5,908 bases of DNA. It comes from Bryobacterales bacterium (lineage in GTDB: Bacteria > Acidobacteriota > Terriglobia > Bryobacterales > Bryobacteraceae). A model generated the notes under the pieces. That model was given only the letters and a program-made list of their open reading frames with translations. It was not told the DNA's origin and did no database searches. The translations under genes and the position numbers were made by a program. Below, piece by piece: positions 5,082-5,908 of this stretch (positions within the stretch are counted from its first letter, which is position 1; each line of letters begins with the position of its first letter). The DNA is taken from the NCBI GenBank assembly GCA_003132865.1, contig PKYZ01000371.1:248-6155 (forward strand), given 5' to 3'.

Positions 5082-5908
5082 GCACAAACTTATATCGATA
5101 TTCCTGGCCCTTTGTGCCGCCGGTGTGGCGCAGGATCCTCCCGCGCCTGTTTGGCACTTCGCCGTCTCGGGCGACTCGCGCAATTGCGGCGACGTGGTGA
5201 TGCCCGCCATCTCCGCCGGCGTTCTGAAGAGCGGCGCGAAGTTCTACTGGCACTTAGGCGACTTTCGCGCCATCTACGACTTCGACGAAGACATGGCGCC
5301 GCCCGCCTCGTTGCACCTGTCATCTCCCCACCTCAACATTATTTCGTACCTGAAGAATGCCTGGCCGGATTTCATCGATCGCCAACTGCGGCCATTCAGT
5401 CCGCTGGAGATCTTTCTTGGCATAGGCAACCACGAGACGATTTTCCCGCAGAGGCGCGAAGACTATCTCAAGCAGTTTGAAAGTTACCTGAACAGCCCGC
5501 GGCTGCGCGACCAGCGCGATCGCGACCACAACATCGGCGGCTTCCGCACTTATTATCATTGGGTCATGAACGGCTCGATCGATTTCATGTCACTCGACAA
5601 TGCCTCGGACAATGCATTCGACAAGGAGCAGATCGTCTGGATTCGCGGCCGCCTGGCGGAAGATCGGAAGTCGAGCGCGATCTCGACGATTGTAGTGGGA
5701 GTGCATGAAGCGCTGCCGGGCAGCAAGGGCATGAGCCACAGCATGTGCGACTCTCCCGCTGGCATCGAAAGCGGACGCGAAGTCTACAACCTGCTGTGGG
5801 ATCTGCGCGGGGCCGGCAAGAAAATCTACTTACTCGCCAGCCACTCCCATTATGTGATGGACGATGTCTATCACACGCCTTATTGGAAGACTCGTCAGAA
5901 GAATTCGT
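5080..5908 (+). CDS. secreted calcineurin-like metallophosphoesterase, 3' end outside window
   Basis: The frame is open from the ATG at 5080 to the last base, giving 276 residues of an incomplete protein. It begins with a classical signal peptide (MHKLISIFLALCAAGVAQ, cleavage probably near 18), so it should act in the periplasm or outside. The metallophosphoesterase fold is shown by ordered metal-site motifs: GDSR at 31-34, LGDF at 59-62, GNHE at 116-119, a histidine in GVHE at 209, and SHSHY at 254-258. These correspond to the D-x-H, GD, GNHE, H and GHxH motifs, which bind a two-metal centre and hydrolyse phosphoesters. Two deviations stand out: Arg34 replaces the usual motif-I histidine and Ser254 replaces the usual glycine. 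The substrate cannot be told. A weak -10 (TAGGAT) ends 12 bases before the ATG, and AGGA at 5063-5066 is somewhat far to be a ribosome site. Divergent from the membrane-protein gene, with 124 bp between. Confidence 0.88.
   Translation, partial: MHKLISIFLALCAAGVAQDPPAPVWHFAVSGDSRNCGDVVMPAISAGVLKSGAKFYWHLGDFRAIYDFDEDMAPPASLHLSSPHLNIISYLKNAWPDFIDRQLRPFSPLEIFLGIGNHETIFPQRREDYLKQFESYLNSPRLRDQRDRDHNIGGFRTYYHWVMNGSIDFMSLDNASDNAFDKEQIVWIRGRLAEDRKSSAISTIVVGVHEALPGSKGMSHSMCDSPAGIESGREVYNLLWDLRGAGKKIYLLASHSHYVMDDVYHTPYWKTRQKNS

Noticed and set aside
5112..5480. 122-residue plus-strand Arg-rich open frame
   Set aside because: It is an out-of-frame shadow inside the phosphoesterase gene, whose own frame carries the signal peptide and metal motifs.

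Overview
The window looks like a piece of a high-GC Acidobacteriota chromosome, probably of the Solibacter/Bryobacter type. The main evidence is a large permease of the ADOP class (acidobacterial duplicated orphan permease) directly downstream of a small PadR-family regulator. That pairing is a hallmark of the phylum and occurs in many copies per genome. No rRNA, tRNA, CRISPR array or insertion sequence was seen.

Layout: (1) Positions 93-781, plus strand: a decayed toxin-antitoxin-like pair. A small intact ORF overlaps, by TAATG, a zeta-toxin-family P-loop kinase that is broken by an internal deletion, a stop codon and two single-base shifts. (2) Positions 824-1209, minus strand: a small coiled-coil protein gene with a 45-bp-period internal repeat and a probable frameshift near its 3' end. 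(3) Positions 1210-1492: no supportable gene. (4) Positions 1493-4529, minus strand: a PadR-ADOP two-gene operon. The PadR gene is intact and has a recognisable promoter. The permease gene is intact for 780 codons, then is broken by a 72-bp segment lying in inverted orientation, bracketed by an inverted duplication of the 5-mer TGCTG. (5) Positions 4575-4955, minus strand: a small intact membrane protein. (6) Positions 4956-5079: a divergent promoter region packed with short inverted repeats. (7) Positions 5080-5908, plus strand: the first 276 codons of a secreted calcineurin-like metallophosphoesterase that runs off the window.

How the parts work together: PadR and the permease form one regulated unit in which PadR probably controls its own operon. 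ADOP proteins resemble two fused FtsX/MacB-type permease halves without an ATPase, and no ATPase is seen here. The membrane protein and the phosphoesterase are transcribed divergently from a shared 124-bp region.

The most striking observation is the micro-inversion in the permease gene. Reverse-complementing 1765-1836 and removing one 5-bp copy restores exactly 893 codons, including the conserved ADOP block. All lesions lie in the left 1.9 kb, so that part is either a true decay zone or poorly assembled.
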